Below are positions 47,390 to 60,440 of a stretch of DNA of 64,000 bases, in pieces. A program made the position numbers and the translations under genes. The DNA is taken from NCBI RefSeq assembly GCF_050003625.1, contig NW_027445852.1, positions 372,001 through 436,000 on the forward strand, given 5' to 3'. Each line of letters starts with the position of its first letter. The first letter of the stretch is position 1. Source of the DNA: Haematobia irritans (Eukaryota > Arthropoda > Insecta > Diptera > Muscidae). A model generated the notes under the pieces. It was not told the DNA's origin, made no database searches, and saw only the letters and a program-made list of their open reading frames with translations.

Positions 47390-50300
47390 AATAAGTTTTT
47401 CATATAAAATTTCAATTTTTTGAGGATTTTCATCAAAATTTTGATTTTTTGGGGATGGTCACGAATTGAGGTCCTTTTGGCTCTAGGACGCATATTTAAG
47501 GAGTTATGGCCAAAATAAGTTTTTCATATAAAAATTTCAATTTTTTGAGGATTTTCGTCGAAATTTGGATTTTTTGGGGGTGGTCACGAATTGAGGTCCT
47601 TTTGGCTCTAGGACGCATATTTAAGGAGTTATGGCCAAAATAAGTTTTTCATATAAAAATTTCAATTTTTTGAGGATTTTCATCAAAATTTTGATTTTTT
47701 GGGAGTGATCACGAATTGAGGTCCTTTTGGCTCTAGGACGCATATTTAAGGAGTTATGGCCAAAATAAGTTTTTCATATAAAATTTCAATTTTTTGAGGA
47801 TTTTCATCAAAATTTTGATTTTTTGGGGATGGTCACGAATTGAGGTCCTTTTGGCTCTAGGAAGCATATTTAAGGAGTTATGGCCAAAATAAGTTTTTCA
47901 TATAAAAATTTCAATTTTTTGAGGATTTTCATCAAAATTTTGATTTTTTGGGGATGGTCACGAATTGAGGTCCTTTTGGCTCTAGGAAGCATATTTAAGG
48001 AGTTATGGCCAAAATAAGTTTTTCATATAAAAATTTCAATTTTTTGAGGATTTTCGTCGAAATTTGGATTTTTTGGGGGTGGTCACGAATTGAGGTCATT
48101 TTGGCTCTAGGACGCATATTTAAGGAGTTATGGCCAAAATAAGTTTTTCATATAAAAATTTCAATTTTCTGAGGATTTTCATCAAAATTTTGATTTTTTG
48201 GGAGTGATCACGAATTGAGGTCCTTTTGGCTCTAGGACGCATATTTAAGGAGTTATGGCCAAAATAAGTTTTTCATATAAAAATTTCATTTTTTTGAGGA
48301 TTTTCGTCGAAATTTTGATTTTTTGGGGGTGGTCACGAATTGAGGTCCTTTTGGCTCTAGGACGCATATTTAAGGAGTTATGGCCCAAAATAAGTTTTTC
48401 ATATAAAAATTTCATTTTTTTGAGGATTTTCGTCGAAATTTGGATTTTTTGGGGGTGGTCACGAATTGAGGTCCTTTTGGCTCTAGGACGCATATTTAAG
48501 GAGTTATGGCCAAAATAAGTTTTTCATATAAAAATTTCAATTTTTTGAGGATTTTCATCAAAATTTGGATTTTTTGGGGATGGTCACGAATTGAGGTCCT
48601 TTTGGCTCTAGGACGCATATTTAAGGAGTTATGGCCAAAATAAGTTTTTCATATAAAAATTTCAATTTTTTGAGGATTGTCATCAAAATTTTGATTTTGT
48701 GGGAGTGATCACGAATTGAGGTCCTTTTGGCTCTAGGACGCATATTTAAGGAGTTATGGCCAAAATAAGTTTTTCATATAAAAATTTCATTTTTTTGAGG
48801 ATTTTCATCAAAATTTTGATTTTTTGGGAGTGATCACGAATTGAGGTCCTTTTGGCTATAGGACGCATATTTAAGGAGTTATGGCCAAAATAAGTTTTTC
48901 ATATAAAAATTTCAATTTTTTGAGGATTGTCATCAAAATTTTGATTTTGTGGGAGTGATCACGAATTGAGGTCCTTTTAGCTCTAGGACGCATATTTAAG
49001 GAGTTATGGTCAAAATAAGTTTTTCATATAAAAATTTCAATTTTTTGAGGATTGTCATCAAAATTTGGATTTTTTGGGAGTGATCACGAATTGAGGTCCT
49101 TTTGGCTATAGGACGCATATTTAAGGAGTTATGGCCAAAATAAGTTTTTCATATAAAAATTTCAATTTTTTGAGGATTTTCGTCGAAATTTGGATTTTTA
49201 GGGGGTGGTCACGAATTGAGGTCCTTTTGGCTCTAGGACGCATATTTAAGGAGTTATGGCCCAAAATAAGTTTTTCATATAAAAATTTAAATTTTTTGAG
49301 GATTTTCATCAAAATTTTGATTTTTTGGGAGTGATCACGAATTGAGGTCCTTTTGGCTCTAGGACGCATATTTAAGGAGTTATGGCCAAAATAAGTTTTT
49401 CATATAAAAATTTCAATTTTCTGAGGATTTTCATCAAAATTTGGATTTTTTGGGGGTGGTCACGAATTGAGGTCCTTTTGGCTCTAGGACGCATATTTAA
49501 GGAGTTATGGCCAAAATAAGTTTTTCATATAAAAATTTCAATTTTTTGAGGATTGTCATCAAAATTTGGATTTTTTGGGAGTGATCACGAATTGAGGTCA
49601 TTTTGGCTCTAGGACGCATATTTAAGGAGTTATGGCCAAAATAAGTTTTTCATATAAAAATTTCAATTTTTTGAGGATTTTCGTCGAAATTTGGATTTTT
49701 TGGGGGTGGTCACGAATTGAGGTCCTTTTGGCTCTAGGACGCATATTTAAGGAGTTCTGGCCAAAATAAGTTTTTCATATAAAAATTTCAATTTTCTGAG
49801 GATTTTCGTCGAAATTTTGATTTTTTGGGGTGGTCACGAATTGAGGTCCTTTTGGCTCTAGGACGCATTTAAGGAGTTATGGCCAAAATAAGTTTTTCAT
49901 ATAAAAATTTCAATTTTTTGAGGATTTTCGTCGAAATTTTGATTTTTTGGGAGTGATCACGAATTGAGGTCATTTTGGCTCTAGGACGCATATTTAAGGA
50001 GTTATGGCCAAAATAAGTTTTTCATATAAAAATTTCAATTTTTTGAGGATTTTCGTCGAAATTTTGATTTTTTGGGGATGGTCACGAATTGAGGTCCTTT
50101 TGGCTCTAGGACGCATATTTAAGGAGTTATGGCCAAAATAAGTTTTTCATATAAAAATTTCAATTTTTTGAGGATTTTCGTCGAAATTTGGATTTTTTGG
50201 GGGTGGTCACGAATTGAGGTCCTTTTGGCTCTAGGACGCATATTTAAGGAGTTATGGCCAAAATAAGTTTTTCATATAAAATTTCAATTTTTTGAGGATT

Positions 50301-50995
50301 TTCATCAAAATTTTGATTTTTTGGGGATGGTCACGAATTGAGGTCATTTTGGCTCTAGGACGCATATTTAAGGAGTTATGGCCAAAATAAGTTTTTCATA
50401 TAAAAATTTAAATTTTTTGAGGATTTTCATCAAAATTTTGATTTTTTGGGGATGGTCACGAATTGAGGTCCTTTTGGCTCTAGGACGCATATTTAAGGAG
50501 TTATGGCCAAAATAAGTTTTTCATATAAAATTTCAATTTTTTGAGGATTTTCGTCGAAATTTGGATTTATTGGGGGTGGTCACGAATTGAGGTCCTTTTG
50601 GCTCTAGGACGCATATTTAAGGAGTTATGGCCAAAATAAGTTTCTCATATAAAAATTTCTATTTTTTGAGGATTTTCATCAAAATTGTGATTTTTTGGGG
50701 ATGGTCACGAATTGAGGTCCTTTTGGCTCTAGGACGCATATTTAAGGAGTTATGGCCCAAATAAGTTTTTCATATAAAAATTTCATTTTTTTGAGGATTT
50801 TCGTCGAAATTTTGATTTTTTGGGAGTGGTCACGAATTGAGGTCCTTTTGGCTCTAGGACGCATATTTAAGGAGTTGTGGCCAAAATAAGTTTTTCATAT
50901 AAAATTTTCAATTTTTTGAGGATTTTCATCAAAATTTTGATTTTTTGGGGATGGTCACGAATTGAGGTCATTTTGGCTCTAGGACGCATATTTAA
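47390..50995. repeat. Recurrent ~3.4 kb segment, copy 2
   Basis: Partner of 34,200-37,560. Private features are TTATGGTCAAAA near 49,006, TTCTGGCC near 49,755, a 2 bp loss in GACGCATTTAAGG at 49,863 and three additional monomers near 49.9-50.3 kb. Its right third, from 49,710, is also the first copy of the 3.0 kb tandem pair below, so the two structures overlap. Confidence 0.78.
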
Positions 50996-52705
50996 GGAGT
51001 TATGGCCAAAATAAGTTTTTCATATAAAAATTTAAATTTTTTGAGGATTTTCGTCGAAATTTGGATTTTTAGGGGGTGGTCACGAATTGAGGTCCTTTTG
51101 GCTCTAGGACGCATATTTAAGGAGTTATGGCCCAAAATAAGTTTTTCATATAAAAATTTCAATTTTTTGAGGATTTTCGTCGAAATTTGGATTTTTTGGG
51201 GGTGGTCACGAATTGAGGTCCTTTTGGCGCTAGGACGCATATTTAAGGAGTTATGGCCAAAATAAGTTTTTCATATAAAAATTTCAATTTTTTGAGGATT
51301 TTCGTCGAAATTTTGATTTTTTGGGAGTGATCACGAATTGAGGTCCTTTTGGCTCTAGGACGCATATTTAAGGAGTTATGGCCAAAATAAGTTTTTCATA
51401 TAAAAATTTCAATTTTTTGAGGATTGTCATCAAAATTTTGATTTTGTGGGAGTGATCACGAATTGAGGTCCTTTTGGCTCTAGGACGCATATTTAAGGAG
51501 TTATGGCCAAAATAAGTTTTTCATATAAAAATTTCAATTTTTTGAGGATTGTCATCAAAATTTTGATTTTGTGGGAGTGATCACGAATTGAGGTCCTTTT
51601 GGCTCTAGGACGCATATTTAAGGAGTTATGGCCAAAATAAGTTTTTCATATAAAAATTTCAATTTTTTGAGGATTTTCATCAAAATTTTGATTTTTTGGG
51701 GGTGGTCACGAATTGAGGTCCTTTTGGCTCTAGGACGCATATTTAAGGAGTTATGGCCAAAATAAGTTTTTCATATAAAAATTTCAATTTTTTGAGGATT
51801 TTCATCAAAATTTTGATTTTTTGGGGATGGTCACGAATTGAGGTCCTTTTGGCTCTAGGACGCATATTTAAGGAGTTATGGCCAAAATAAGTTTTTTATA
51901 TAAAAATTTCAATTTTTTGAGGATTTTCATCAAAATTTTGATTTTTTGGGAGTGATCACGAATTGAGGTCCTTTTGGCTCTAGGACGCATATTTAAGGAG
52001 TTATGGCCAAAATAAGTTTTTCATATAAAAATTTCATTTTTTTGAGGATTTTCGTCGAAATTTTGATTTTTTGGGGGTGGTCACGAATTGAGGTCCTTTT
52101 GGCTCTAGGACGCATATTTAAGGAGTTATGGCCAAAATAAGTTTTTCATATAAAAATTTCATTTTTTTGAGGATTTTCGTCGAAATTTTGATTTTTTGGG
52201 GATGGTCACGAATTGAGGTCCTTTTGGCTCTAGGACGCATATTTAAGGAGTTATGGCCAAAATAAGTTTTTCATATAAAAATTTCATTTTTTTGAGGATT
52301 TTCGTCGAAATTTTGATTTTTTGGGGGTGGTCACGAATTGAGGTCCTTTTGGCTCTAGGACGCATATTTAAGGAGTTATGGCCAAAATAAGTTTTTTATA
52401 TAAAAATTTCATTTTTTTGAGGATTTTCATCAAAATTTTGATTTTTTGGGGATGGTCACGAATTGAGGTCCTTTTGGCTCTAGGACGCATATTTAAGGAG
52501 TTATGGCCAAAATAAGTTTTTCATATAAAAATTTAAATTTTTTGAGGATTTTCATCAAAATTTTGATTTTTTGGGGATGGTCACGAATTGAGGTCCTTTT
52601 GGCTCTAGGACGCATATTTAAGGAGTTATGGCCAAAATAAGTTTTTTATATAAAAATTTCAATTTTTTGAGGATTTTCATCAAAATTTTGATTTTTTGGG
52701 GATGG
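49710..52705. repeat. 3.0 kb tandem higher-order unit, copy 1
   Basis: Followed head to tail by 52,706-55,955. The four-G linker TTGGGGTGGTCAC at about 49,827 matches 52,823 (offset 2,996). The offset becomes 2,998 after a 2 bp deletion at 49,863. The AATTGTGATT unit at 50,682 matches 53,680. After 51.4 kb the offset is 3,249-3,250, because copy 2 has two additional monomers. Confidence 0.85.
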
Positions 52706-55700
52706 TCACGAATTGAGGTCCTTTTGGCTCTAGGACGCATATTTAAGGAGTTATGGCCAAAATAAGTTTTTCATATAAAAATTTCAATTTTCTGAGGATT
52801 TTCGTCGAAATTTTGATTTTTTGGGGTGGTCACGAATTGAGGTCCTTTTGGCTCTAGGACGCATATTTAAGGAGTTATGGCCAAAATAAGTTTTTCATAT
52901 AAAAATTTCAATTTTTTGAGGATTTTCGTCGAAATTTTGATTTTTTGGGAGTGATCACGAATTGAGGCCATTTTGGCTCTAGGACGCATATTTAAGGAGT
53001 TATGGCCAAAATAAGTTTTTCATATAAAAATTTCAATTTTTTGAGGATTTTCGTCGAAATTTTGATTTTTTGGGGATGGTCACGAATTGAGGTCCTTTTG
53101 GCTCTAGGACGCATATTTAAGGAGTTATGGCCAAAATAAGTTTTTCATATAAAAATTTCAATTTTTTGAGGATTTTCGTCGAAATTTGGATTTTTTGGGG
53201 GTGGTCACGAATTGAGGTCCTTTTGGCTCTAGGACGCATATTTAAGGAGTTATGGCCAAAATAAGTTTTTCATATAAAATTTCAAATTTTTGAGGATTTT
53301 CATCAAAATTTTGATTTTTTGGGGATGGTCACGAATTGAGGTCATTTTGGCTCTAGGACGCATATTTAAGGAGTTATGGCCAAAATAAGTTTTTCATATA
53401 AAAATTTAAATTTTTTGAGGATTTTCATCAAAATTTTGATTTTTTGGGGATGGTCACGAATTGAGGTCCTTTTGGCTCTAGGACGCATATTTAAGGAGTT
53501 ATGGCCAAAATAAGTTTTTCATATAAAATTTCAATTTTTTGAGGATTTTCGTCGAAATTTGGATTTATTGGGGGTGGTCACGAATTGAGGTCCTTTTGGC
53601 TCTAGGACGCATATTTAAGGAGTTATGGCCAAAATAAGTTTCTCATATAAAAATTTCTATTTTTTGAGGATTTTCATCAAAATTGTGATTTTTTGGGGAT
53701 GGTCACGAATTGAGGTCCTTTTGGCTCTAGGACGCATATTTAAGGAGTTATGGCCCAAATAAGTTTTTCATATAAAAATTTCATTTTTTTGAGGATTTTC
53801 GTCGAAATTTTGATTTTTTGGGAGTGGTCACGAATTGAGGTCCTTTTGGCTCTAGGACGCATATTTAAGGAGTTGTGGCCAAAATAAGTTTTTCATATAA
53901 AATTTTCAATTTTTTGAGGATTTTCATCAAAATTTTGATTTTTTGGGGATGGTCACGAATTGAGGTCATTTTGGCTCTAGGACGCATATTTAAGGAGTTA
54001 TGGCCAAAATAAGTTTTTCATATAAAAATTTAAATTTTTTGAGGATTTTCGTCGAAATTTGGATTTTTAGGGGGTGGTCACGAATTGAGGTCCTTTTGGC
54101 TCTAGGACGCATATTTAAGGAGTTATGGCCCAAAATAAGTTTTTCATATAAAAATTTCAATTTTTTGAGGATTTTCGTCGAAATTTGGATTTTTTGGGGG
54201 TGGTCACGAATTGAGGTCCTTTTGGCGATAGGACGCATATTTAAGGAGTTATGGCCAAAATAAGTTTTTCATATAAAAATTTCAATTTTTTGAGGATTTT
54301 CGTCGAAATTTTGATTTTTTGGGAGTGATCACGAATTGAGGTCCTTTTGGCTCTAGGACGCATATTTAAGGAGTTATGGCCAAAATAAGTTTTTCATATA
54401 AAAATTTCATTTTTTTGAGGATTTTCATCAAAATTTTGATTTTTTGGGGGTGGTCACGAATTGAGGTCCTTTTGGCTCTAGGACGCATATTTAAGGAGTT
54501 ATGGCCCAAAATAAGTTTTTCATATAAAAATTTCAATTTTTTGAGGATTTTCGTCGAAATTTGGATTTTTTGGGGGTGGTCACGAATTGAGGTCATTTTG
54601 GCTCTAGGACGCATATTTAAGGAGTTATGGCCAAAATAAGTTTTTCATATAAAAATTTCAATTTTTTGAGGATTGTCATCAAAATTTTGATTTTGTGGGA
54701 GTGATCACGAATTGAGGTCCTTTTGGCTCTAGGACGCATATTTAAGGAGTTATGGCCAAAATAAGTTTTTCATATAAAAATTTCAATTTTTTGAGGATTG
54801 TCATCAAAATTTTGATTTTGTGGGAGTGATCACGAATTGAGGTCCTTTTGGCTCTAGGACGCATATTTAAGGAGTTATGGCCAAAATAAGTTTTTCATAT
54901 AAAAATTTCAATTTTTTGAGGATTTTCATCAAAATTTTGATTTTTTGGGGGTGGTCACGAATTGAGGTCCTTTTGGCTCTAGGACGCATATTTAAGGAGT
55001 TATGGCCAAAATAAGTTTTTCATATAAAAATTTCAATTTTTTGAGGATTTTCATCAAAATTTTGATTTTTTGGGGATGGTCACGAATTGAGGTCCTTTTG
55101 GCTCTAGGACGCATATTTAAGGAGTTATGGCCATAATAAGTTTTTTATATAAAAATTTCAATTTTTTGAGGATTTTCATCAAAATTTTGATTTTTTGGGA
55201 GTGATCACGAATTGAGGTCCTTTTGGCTCTAGGACGCATATTTAAGGAGTTATGGCCAAAATAAGTTTTTCATATAAAAATTTCATTTTTTTGAGGATTT
55301 TCGTCGAAATTTTGATTTTTTGGGGGTTGTCACGAATTGAGGTCCTTTTGGCTCTAGGACGCATATTTAAGGAGTTATGGCCAAAATAAGTTTTTCATAT
55401 AAAAATTTCATTTTTTTGAGGATTTTCGTCGAAATTTTGATTTTTTGGGGATGGTCACGAATTGTGGTCCTTTTGGCTCTAGGACGCATATTTAAGGAGT
55501 TATGGCCAAAATAAGTTTTTCATATAAAAATTTCATTTTTTTGAGGATTTTCGTCGAAATTTTGATTTTTTGGGGGTGGTCACGAATTGAGGTCCTTTTG
55601 GCTCTAGGACGCATATTTAAGGAGTTATGGCCAAAATAAGTTTTTTATATAAAAATTTCATTTTTTTGAGGATTTTCATCAAAATTTTGATTTTTTGGGG

Positions 55701-55955
55701 ATGGTCACGAATTGAGGTCCTTTTGGCTCTAGGACGCATATTTAAGGAGTTATGGCCAAAATAAGTTTTTCATATAAAAATTTAAATTTTTTGAGGATTT
55801 TCATCAAAATTTTGATTTTTTGGGGATGGTCACGAATTGAGGTCCTTTTGGCTCTAGGACGCATATTTAAGGAGTTATGGCCAAAATAAGTTTTTTATAT
55901 AAAAATTTCAATTTTTTGAGGATTTTCATCAAAATTTTGATTTTTTGGGGATGGT
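52706..55955. repeat. 3.25 kb tandem higher-order unit, copy 2
   Basis: Partner of 49,710-52,705. The two added monomers are at about 54,366-54,614 (a CATTTTTTTG unit with CATCAAAATTTTG, then a GGCCCAAAA unit). Private changes include GAGGCCATTTT near 52,965, TTCAAATTTTTGAGG near 53,281, GGCGATAGG near 54,225, GGCCATAATAAG near 55,130 and GGGTTGTCAC near 55,325. Scattered point differences like these argue that the copy is real rather than an assembly echo. Confidence 0.85.
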
Positions 55956-58855
55956 CACGAATTGAGGTCCTTTTGGCTCTAGGACGCATATTTAAGGAGT
56001 TATGGCCAAAATAAGTTTTTCATATAAAAATTTCATTTTTTTGAGGATTTTCGTCGAAATTTGGATTTTTTGGGGGTGGTCACGAATTGAGGTCCTTTTG
56101 GCTCTAGGACGCATATTTAAGGAGTTATGGCCAAAATAAGTTTTTCATATAAAAATTTCAATTTTTTGAGGATTTTCATCAAAATTTGGATTTTTTGGGG
56201 GTGGTCACGAATTGAGGTCCTTTTGGCTCTAGGACGCATATTTAAGGAGTTATGGCCAAAATAAGTTTTTCATATAAAAATTTAAATTTTTTGAGGATTT
56301 TCATCAAAATTTTGATTTTTTGGGGATGGTCACGAATTGAGGTCCTTTTGGCTCTAGGACGCATATTTAAGGAGTTATGGCCCAAATAAGTTTTTTATAT
56401 AAAAATTTCAATTTTTTGAGGATTTTCGTCGAAATTTTGATTTTTTGGGAGTGATCACGAATTGAGGTCCTTTTGGCTCTAGGACGCATATTTAAGGAGT
56501 TATGGCCAAAATAAGTTTTTTATATAAAAATTTCAATTTTTTGAGGATTTTCATCAAAATTTTGATTTTTTGGGAGTGATCACGAATTGAGGTCATTTTG
56601 GCTCTAGGACGCATATTTAAGGAGTTATGGCCAAAATAAGTTTTTCATATAAAAATTTCAATTTTTTGAGGATTTTCATCAAAATTTTGATTTTTTGGGG
56701 ATGGTCACGAATTGAGGTCCTTTTGGCTCTAGGACGCATATTTAAGGAGTTATGGCCAAAATAAGTTTTTCATATAAAAATTTCAATTTTTTGAGGATTT
56801 TCATCAAAATTTGGATTTTTTGGGGGTGGTCACGAATTGAGGTCATTTTGGCTCTGGGACGCATATTTAAGGAGTTATGGCCAAAATAAGTTTTTCATAT
56901 AAAAATTTCAATTTTTTGAGGATTTTCGTCGAAATTTGGATTTTTTGGGGGTGGTCACGAATTGAGGTCATTTTGGCTCTGGGACGCATATTTAAGGAGT
57001 TATGGCCAAAATAAGTTTTTCATATAAAAATTTCATTTTTTTGAGGATTGTCATCAAAATTTTGATTTTGTGGGAGTGATCACGAATTGAGGTCCTTTTG
57101 GCTCTAGGACGCATATTTAAGGAGTTATGGCCAAAATAAGTTTTTCATATAAAAATTTCATTTTTTTGAGGATGTTCGTCGAAATTTGGATTTTTTGGGG
57201 TGGTCACGAAGTGAGGTCCTTTTGGCTCTAGAACGCATATTTAAGGAGTTATGGCCAAAATAAGTTTTTCATATAAAAATTTCAATTTTTTGAGGATTTT
57301 CATCAAAATTTTGATTTTTTGGGGATGGTCACGAATTGAGGTCCTTTTGGCTCTAGGACGCATATTTAAGGAGTTATGGCCAAAATAAGTTTTTCATATA
57401 AAAATTTCAATTTTTTGAGGATTTTCGTCGAAATTTTGATTTTTTGGGGGTGGTCACGAATTGAGGTCCTTTTGGCTCTAGGACGCATATTTAAGGAGTT
57501 ATGGCCAAAATAAGTTTTTCATATAAAAATTTCAATTTTTTGAGGATTTTCGTCGAAATTTGGATTTTTAGGGGGTGGTCACGAATTGAGGTCCTTTTGG
57601 CTCTAGGACGCATATTTAAGGAGTTATGGCCCAAAATAAGTTTTTCATATAAAAATTTCAATTTTTTGAGGATTTTCGTCGAAATTTGGATTTTTTGGGG
57701 GTGGTCACGAATTGAGGTCCTTTTGGCTCTAGGACGCATATTTAAGGAGTTATGGCCAAAATAAGTTTTTCATATAAAAATTTCAATTTTCTGAGGATTT
57801 TCATCAAAATTTGGATTTTTTGGGGGTGGTCACGAATTGAGGTCCTTTTGGCTCTAGGACGCATATTTAAGGAGTTATGGCCAAAATAAGTTTTTCATAT
57901 AAAAATTTCATTTTTTTGAGGATTTTCGTCGAAATTTTGATTTTTTGGGAGTGATCACGAATTGAGGTCCTTTTGGCTCTAGGACGCATATTTAAGGAGT
58001 TATGGCCAAAATAAGTTTTTTATATAAAAATTTCAATTTTTTGAGGATTTTCATCAAAATTTTGATTTTTTGGGAGTGATCACGAATTGAGGTCATTTTG
58101 GCTCTAGGACGCATATTTAAGGAGTTATGGTCAAAATAAGTTTTTCATATAAAAATTTCAATTTTTTGAGGATTTTCATAAAAATTTTGATTTTTTGGGA
58201 GTGATCACGAATTGAGGTCATTTTGGCTCTAGGACGCATATTTAAGGAGTTATGGCCAAAATAAGTTTTTCATATAAAAATTTCAATTTTTTGAGGATTT
58301 TCGTCGAAATTTGGATTTTTTGGGGGTGGTCACGAATTGAGGTCCTTTTGGCTCTAGGACGCATATTTAAGGAGTTATGGCCCAAAATAAGTTTTTCATA
58401 TAAAAATTTCAATTTTTTGAGGATTTTCATAAAAATTTTGATTTTTTGGGAGTGATCACGAATTGAGGTCATTTTGGCTCTAGGACGCATATTTAAGGAG
58501 TTATGGCCAAAATAAGTTTTTCATATAAAAATTTCAATTTTCTGAGGATTTTCATCAAAATTTTGATTTTTTGGGGATGGTCACGAATTGAGCTCCTTTT
58601 GGCTCTAGGACGCATATTTAAGGAGTTATGGCCAAAATAAGTTTTTCATATAAAAATTTCAATTTTTTGAGGATTTTCGTCGAAATTTGGATTTTTTGGG
58701 GGTGGTCACGAATTGAGGTCCTTTTGGCTCTAGGACGCATATTTAAGGAGTTATGGCCAAAATAAGTTTTTCATATAAAAATTTCAATTTTCTGAGGATT
58801 TTCATCAAAATTTTGATTTTTTGGGGATGGTCACGAATTGAGGTCCTTTTGGCTC
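55956..58855. repeat. Satellite segment without a clear higher-order partner
   Basis: Monomers only. Local features: CACGAAGTGAGG with TAGAACGCAT near 57,206; two monomers with CATAAAAATTTTG near 58,176 and 58,429; GAGCTCCTTTT near 58,590. I could not trace a shared order of more than about four units to other places. Confidence 0.6.
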
Positions 58856-59680
58856 TAGGACGCATATTTAAGGAGTTATGGCCAAAATAAGTTTTTCATA
58901 TAAAAATTTCATTTTTTTGAGGATTTTCGTCGAAATTTTGATTTTTTGGGGGTGGTCACGAATTGAGGTCCTTTTGGCTCTAGGACGCATATTTAAGGAG
59001 TTGTGGCCAAAATAAGTTTTTCATATAAAAATTTCAATTTTTTGAGGATTTTCGTCGAAATTTGGATTTTTTGGGGGTGGTCACGAATTGAGGTCCTTTT
59101 GGCTCTAGGAAGCATATTTAAGGAGTTATGGCCAAAATAAGTTTTTCATATAAAAATTTCAATTTTTTGAGGATTTTCGTCGAAATTTGGATTTTTTGGG
59201 AGTGATCACGAATTGAGGTCCTTTTGGCTCTAGGAAGCATATTTAAGGAGTTATGGCCAAAATAAGTTTTTCATATAAAAATTTCAATTTTTTGAGGATT
59301 TTCGTCGAAATTTGGATTTTTTGGGGGTGGTCACGAATTGAGGTCATTTTGGCTCTAGGACGCATATTTAAGGAGTTATGGCCAAAATAAGTTTTTCATA
59401 TAAAAATTTCAATTTTTTGAGGATTTTCATCAAAATTTGGATTTTTAGGGGGTGGTCACGAATTGAGGTCCTTTTGGCTCTAGGACGCATATTTAAGGAG
59501 TTATGGCCAAAATAAGTTTTTCATATAAAAATTTCAATTTTTTGAGGATTTTCGTCGAAATTTGGATTTTTTGGGAGTGATCACGAATTGAGGTCCTTTT
59601 GGCTCTAGGACGCATATTTAAGGAGTTATGGCCAAAATAAGTTTTTCATATAAAAATTTCATTTTTTTGAGGATTTTCTC
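58856..59680. repeat. 825 bp tandem duplication, copy 1
   Basis: From TAGGACGCAT at 58,856 this copy matches the one starting at 59,681, exactly 825 bp downstream. Shared markers: CATTTTTTTG (58,911/59,736); TTGTGGCC (59,001/59,826); two successive AAGCAT units; TCATTTTGG; and ATTTTTAGGGGG next to CATCAAAATTTGG. The last monomer is cut at GGATTTTC (59,678) and joined to TCTAGGACGC, so it is 50 bp short. The unit is 6.6 monomers long. Confidence 0.88.
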
Positions 59681-59695
59681 TAGGACGCATATTTA
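59665..59695. repeat. 75 bp monomer at the 825 bp duplication junction
   Basis: GGATTTTC (m87-94) is joined to TCTAGGACGC (m20-29), removing 50 bp. Anchors at 59,585 and 59,785 are 200 bp apart. Homology at the join is at most one or two bases (TC). Confidence 0.88.
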
Positions 59696-60440
59696 AGGAG
59701 TTATGGCCAAAATAAGTTTTTCATATAAAAATTTCATTTTTTTGAGGATTTTCGTCGAAATTTTGATTTTTTGGGGGTGGTCACGAATTGAGGTCCTTTT
59801 GGCTCTAGGACGCATATTTAAGGAGTTGTGGCCAAAATAAGTTTTTCATATAAAAATTTCAATTTTTTGAGGATTTTCGTCGAAATTTGGATTTTTTGGG
59901 GGTGGTCACGAATTGAGGTCCTTTTGGCTCTAGGAAGCATATTTAAGGAGTTATGGCCAAAATAAGTTTTTCATATAAAAATTTCAATTTTTTGAGGATT
60001 TTCGTCGAAATTTGGATTTTTTGGGAGTGATCACGAATTGAGGTCCTTTTGGCTCTAGGAAGCATATTTAAGGAGTTATGGCCAAAATAAGTTTTTCATA
60101 TAAAAATTTCAATTTTTTGAGGATTTTCGTCGAAATTTGGATTTTTTGGGGGTGGTCACGAATTGAGGTCATTTTGGCTCTAGGACGCATATTTAAGGAG
60201 TTATGGCCAAAATAAGTTTTTCATATAAAAATTTCAATTTTTTGAGGATTTTCATCAAAATTTGGATTTTTAGGGGGTGGTCACGAATTGAGGTCCTTTT
60301 GGCTCTAGGACGCATATTTAAGGAGTTATGGCCAAAATAAGTTTTTCATATAAAAATTTCAATTTTTTGAGGATTTTCGTCGAAATTTGGATTTTTTGGG
60401 AGTGATCACGAATTGAGGTCCTTTTGGCTCTAGGACGCAT
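59681..60440. repeat. 825 bp tandem duplication, copy 2
   Basis: Copy of 58,856-59,680. It stays in step until about 60,450, where copy 2 goes on with a GGCCACAATAAG / TGTCATC unit in place of the CATTTTTTTG unit that ends copy 1. Confidence 0.85.
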
